Positions 59,602-64,000 of a DNA stretch of 64,000 bases are shown piece by piece. The position numbers and the translations under genes are program-made. The notes under the pieces were generated by a model that ran no database searches, was not told the origin of the DNA, and saw only the letters and a list, made by a program, of their open reading frames with translations. Within the stretch, counting starts at the first letter, position 1. Each line of letters begins with the position of its first letter. The stretch is from Escallonia rubra (Eukaryota > Streptophyta > Magnoliopsida > Escalloniales > Escalloniaceae), in NCBI GenBank assembly GCA_033065855.1, contig JAVXUO010001014.1, forward strand, positions 62,001 through 126,000, given 5' to 3'.

Positions 59602-59843
59602 TCAGACGTCAAAACACATTAGACCCGAGCAAAACCAAAGTGCGGCCCTCGCGTAATTTGTGCCACGCAGAGACTGATCATATATAATTTTTTCTTATCA
59701 AACCTTACAAATTCACAATCCATTAATGCAAGTTTTGAAATTTCAAAAGGTTTACATTTGATTTACGATACACAACATGTCAATCCGCTCTCACACATGC
59801 AAAAGATCTATTCATTTTCCATATTTTTTAGCCAACAACGCAT

Positions 59844-62073
59844 TCAAACGGTTTGAGTTTTTGGCAGCAATTCTTGATGATCAAGACCAAAAACTGAATT
59901 GTGCTTGGAGTCCTCATACTTCTGCCCATCACCCCACAGTGCATAGGCCTCTTCCCCATGTATTGCATCATCCCCAATTTCCAACTGCGCATCCGTCAAC
60001 CTCAGTGGAACAACTAACCGAATTAGTAAGCATATTAAGCTAGTCACAACAAGGTTCAAGCAAACAACAAACAGTATCCCCAGAAGTTGAATGCCCATCT
60101 GCTTCAACCCTGCAAGAGCTTTCCGGCTCTTAAGGCCATAAGCAAGGCCTATGTAGTGTTCCCAGTTATCAACCATGTAGAAAAACCGGTTGAGCCGTGG
60201 GTCGGCGAAGAAGCCGGTGAGTATGCCGCCCAAGCTTCCGGCAACCGCGTGGGTGTGGAAAACTGCCATGGTGTCGTCCACCTGCTTCAGTATCCAACAT
60301 TGCTTATGGAGGACCATCATGGAGAACCATGGGATGCTTCCCGATAATAGTCCCATTACAATGGCGGCCCAACCTTGTACTACTCCTGTTAACCAAGAAT
60401 ACAAAATTTGTGATCTCATTGTGGATTGCGCTATTTTGTATTCTAGAAAATGTAAATTTGCTGAAAACACAAGTCCTAACAAATTGAAATAAACACGGCA
60501 TAATCAGCGCAAAAGACTGCACAATAAGCAAAGCATGCATGATCAGATCATACCCGCAGCAGGGGTGATACAAACTAAGCCGGTGATCATGCCCTGGGTG
60601 GCACCGATGACAGAAGGCTTTTCGAAGAAAGCAATGTCTAGGAAAAGCCAAGTCAGCAAGCTAGTGGCGGCGCAAACATGTGTGTTAAGAACAGCCAGAG
60701 ATGCATCTATGCTGGCAACGTAAGGATCTCCACCGTTGAACCCCGTCCAGCCCATCCAAAGTAGACCAGCTCCAGCAAGCATCAGCAGTATGTTGTTTGG
60801 CGGGAACCTCTCTCGGTCGGCATCCGCCCTTGGTCCAACCTGCATCCATCACAATCCACAAGGGAACTTCAGGCACAATTAGTACATACAATGAATTGTT
60901 TTCTCATCTTTCGTTTCCACTTTTCTTTGTTTAAACATTTAGTGGTGGAGAACAAACTTTGAAGCTCCAAACTCATTTACATGCCAATTGTAAAGAATCT
61001 GTAGTCCAATTTTCCCAGTGACATGAACTCTAAATATAGTTCACTAATTAACAAGTGTCTACACCTTATGTCAATAGGATATTGAAACGCCCCCAATGGC
61101 AAGTCATTTAAATGCCATACCTCCATAACAGATTTTCGGTTTGATGGTTTGCCTTGTTTCAACTCGGTTAAAGAATATAAGGATTTTCACTTTCACTAAG
61201 AGATGATATTGACGCAAGAAATTTTCATTTTGTCAAGATAGAAGAGTCTAATAGTTAAGAGTGAAGTATAGATAAAAGTTTCCTTTATCATATATAGTTG
61301 TTGCGATCGCGTAGAGTAGTCTTGGCTTATCTACTAAAGACTCCTCTCTCTATAATCCATGTCTCGGCAAAGGCAAAAGATTGCTGCGATGAATGTGTTC
61401 TTTCGAGTTAACAAGTGGTGTAGGAAGAATAAACACCGATGCTGCAATAGTGTGAAGTTGTGATTTTTACCCAATAAGCTGCAGTGAAGCCCGCCACACC
61501 AGAAGAGAGATGAATCACATATCCACCAGAGTAGTCAATGATTCCCATACTGAACAGCCAACCTTTTGGGTACCATATGCTATAGGCACCCACGGTGTAC
61601 GAGAAAGTAAGCCAAAGCGGCACAAACAGCATCCACGCATGAAAGTTCATCCTCCCAAGCAACGCCCCGGCTATCAATATCAACGTGATTGCCGCAAAAA
61701 CAAACTGGAAAAACACCATCGTGGCATTCGGAATCATCCCAGAAAACGCTTGCTGCACAAGAAATTCTTGGCCTAATGCTACACCAGGTCCTCCTAGAAA
61801 AGGAAGAAACTTTTTGTTACCAAAGGAAAACTGATACCCCCATGCTACCCAACAAACGAGGACGGACGCGAAGGCGTAGAGGGCCATGAACGCGGAGTTC
61901 ACGGCCCATTTCTTCTTGACAATGCTGCCGTACAGGATGACTAGTCCTGGCATGCTCTGGATCCCGACCAGCGTCGCAGCGGTTAGCTGCCACGCATTGT
62001 CAGCTTTGTTCAGCCAGTCGGGACTCGCATCGTTCGGCTTGAGGTTCGCCGGAAGCCAGTCATAATTCGGCAT
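59844..62073 (-). CDS. Ammonium transporter, AMT2 subfamily (AMT3-like), 3 exons
   Basis: Plasma-membrane ammonium transporter of the AMT/MEP/Rh family. Exons (minus): 62073-61471, 60839-60554, 60385-59844, GT-AG and in phase; the product is 476 aa. It starts [20 protein letters not shown], then [20 protein letters not shown] in the first membrane segment. [13 protein letters not shown] carries the first pore histidine (H188), and [15 protein letters not shown] carries the second (H342). Around ten or eleven hydrophobic segments are visible. The tail has [18 protein letters not shown], the conserved cytosolic regulatory region. Wording such as [30 protein letters not shown] and [20 protein letters not shown] fits AMT2/AMT3 rather than AMT1. 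Several members of this clade are induced in mycorrhizal roots; I saw no MYCS or P1BS motif upstream. Confidence 0.95.
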
Positions 62074-62591
62074 AATCTTCCAGATATTGCACTAATTGTT
62101 GCGAGAAAAAAAGGAGGGAAGTGGCATTCACTCCTATAAAACAAGTAAATGTTGCTCTAATAGTTGAGAAGCTCTTGGACCAGCTGTTCCACGTACGGCT
62201 GGCATTTTAAAGTCTTTACATTGTGGAAGTGATTTTGGGGCAGTAGCAACACCAGCATAGTGTTGTCTTTATTTGAAGCATTGGCGGAGAGTCCAAGCAT
62301 TGCACAGGAATTTTCGCCAGAAACTGGACGGCCCTGTTATTTGAGAATCCAAGGGCAGCAATGCTTAGCTTGATAGAGACAGACCTGATACCTTCTTTGT
62401 CTATTTTGTGTGCATCTCTAGCTCATATCCCAATCAAATAGCCAACTATCCACTGGCAGTGTGAATCACCTCCTTACTGAAGAGCTGGAGCGTGCCACGA
62501 TGAAACTGTTTTGTAACCCATAAAGCTGTTAGCTTACCAAACAACTCACCATCAATTTGAATAGTTTCTAATAGTTTTTTGGCACTAACAA
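62074..62591 (-). promoter_or_regulatory. Proximal upstream region of the ammonium transporter
   Basis: About 520 bp between the AMT start codon and direct repeat copy B; it must include the leader and core promoter. No TATA box could be assigned with confidence. Confidence 0.35.
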
Positions 62592-63013
62592 ATAGATGGT
62601 ATAAGGGCATTCATGTAAGCCCAAACAAGATTCAGAATCTTACAGATCTCTATAACTTCTCACTTAAAGAGCGAGCACACATGACATCTTTATCCTAAAT
62701 AAACAAAATAATTGCACATAACATGCCCTGTACAGTGCATTAGCATGTCTTTGTGCTCGATCTTGCCCCTTTTATCTCGTGAATCCTCGTTACCTATCCA
62801 AACTACACACAAATACACAAATTTGTTAAGGGTTTAGCAGAAGAAATTTCTCAATTAGATGGTGAGATCGGGTTTGTTAAAACTAAGCATATATATCATA
62901 GGTGGGAAACAAAATGTTGAGGAAAAAAAATGGAACTACTATAAGCTCCTGCGAGTATGTGATAAGCTAATTAAATTTACAAAAGTTATGGTATGAAAGT
63001 AGTAAGCCGGAGA

Positions 63014-63082
<69 letters not shown>

Positions 63083-63582
63083 GACTCGGAATGTAGTCAC
63101 GCAGTTTTTCATCATGTAAGCTAATCAAATCTATGAAAATAATGGTTTGAAAGTAATAAGCAAGAGAAGATAATTGATCAGACTCAGACTGTAGTATGAT
63201 AGTTCTCTTTATAATTAGTACGACTCAAAAATAACGTTCAACAGTATTTATAATCTAAAACCAATTTGAAAATTAACCCAACGATCGAAGGTGATCCTCT
63301 CCTTTTTCCTTTTTCCTTTTTGACAAACCATGCCGTTTTTTAATATTGACTCACAGAACCTAAGGTGATCACTCATTTTCTAATTTTTATTGGTTCTAAT
63401 GCTTCATTTAATGTAGTTAACCAAACCATGACATCATATTGGCTGAGCGGTTGCTTAGCTATTACATGAGCAAATGCAATATGATGCCTCTTGGCACCTG
63501 TTTTACAACAAATGTCATGAATTAGCTCCATTGTTCCATCTCCTGAGGCCAAAATTATCCGACATTTTTGCAGTCTCAGATG
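62592..63582. repeat. Direct repeat copy B, upstream of the AMT gene
   Basis: Colinear with 55652-56553, in the same orientation, through CATGTAAGCCCAAACAAGA, AAACAAAATAATTGCACAT, ATGATGCCTCTTGGCACCTG and TTGTTCCAT. Its extra length comes largely from the TA microsatellite at 63015-63079. It lies in the distal promoter of the ammonium transporter. Confidence 0.85.
63015..63079. repeat. (TA)n microsatellite
   Basis: About 64 bp of uninterrupted alternating T and A inside direct repeat copy B. It is absent from copy A, so it expanded after the duplication. Its true length may be affected by assembly. Confidence 0.95.
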
Positions 63583-64000
63583 GCACTAAAGTCATAGAAA
63601 TACTACGTGATCCCAGGAGACATGTATGTGAAAATTGGCATGGCAAATGCCCTTATCAACTTTAAACCCAAGGACCTGTTGGAGAGAATACGCAGAATGG
63701 AAGAAGAAAATGAAAATTCTTTGACTTGAGGCGCGTCTAAAGACACTATCTTTAAGGCGACGTATGCCCCACTTAATCCAAGTTTGTTACCGGGTTAATG
63801 GCAAATAATCTCCAGAATTGCTCTTCGAAATTGTGTTTATAACTGAGAAAAAATATGAGATTCGGAAGATGGAGTGCAAGAGAATTTATTTATTCTGAAT
63901 TTTCAGAATCTTATATATTGACTAACAATCATCCTTTCATAAAGGGACACAACCAATCAGAAATAATTGTTATTTCTAGTGCCTTTCCGGAATTACTTTC
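63583..64000. other. Window end, no gene recognised
   Basis: About 420 bp of A/T-rich DNA beyond the repeat. Nothing recognisable. Confidence 0.4.

Noticed and set aside
55652..63582. LTR-retrotransposon interpretation of the direct repeats around the AMT gene
   Set aside because: The repeats lack TG...CA ends and a visible target duplication. Between them are an intact host gene and unrelated elements rather than gag-pol.

Overview
This is a 64 kb piece of an angiosperm nuclear genome, most likely a eudicot. It is AT-rich, its genes are split by introns, and much of the intergenic and intronic DNA is small non-autonomous transposons and simple repeats. I see no organellar, viral or bacterial sequence and no autonomous transposon proteins. 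The species cannot be named from the sequence.

Five protein-coding genes can be reconstructed exon by exon, all with consistent splice phases. They are: a plastid pyruvate kinase alpha subunit (minus strand, 6 exons, 6465-16498); a histone H2A.Z (plus, 2 coding exons, 22453-25540); the strigolactone enzyme DWARF27, a beta-carotene isomerase (plus, 7 exons, 27169-30798); a LONGIFOLIA/TRM-family protein (minus, 4 exons, 41951-45469); and an AMT2-subfamily (AMT3-like) ammonium transporter (minus, 3 exons, 59844-62073). They are not an operon or one pathway. D27 and AMT2/AMT3 transporters are both linked to arbuscular mycorrhiza in the literature, but nothing here shows that this proximity is functional.

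Layout: 1-6.4 kb holds small repeats and a 704-bp Mutator-like element with 9-bp target-site duplications (TSDs). The pyruvate kinase gene at 6.5-16.5 kb has introns enlarged by a hAT element (8-bp TSD, internal minisatellite) and by nested palindromic elements. At 17-22 kb lie a second hAT-like element, a Tourist-like MITE and the first of two Pack-MULEs. H2A.Z and D27 follow at 22-31 kb. At 31-42 kb there are no recognisable genes apart from the second Pack-MULE. LONGIFOLIA lies at 42-45.5 kb. A poor stretch at 45.5-59.8 kb holds MITEs and a coding-like relic. The ammonium transporter lies at 60-62 kb and is bracketed by two copies of a roughly 0.9-1.0 kb direct repeat.

The most notable discovery is the pair of Pack-MULEs at 20450-21657 and 36530-37752. 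Each has 186-bp terminal inverted repeats and 9-bp TSDs. Each carries the same captured piece of a chloroplast-type HSP70 gene: upstream/5'UTR sequence with a TTCTAGAA heat-shock-element core, then exon 1 encoding the transit peptide and start of the ATPase domain. The copies have decayed independently.
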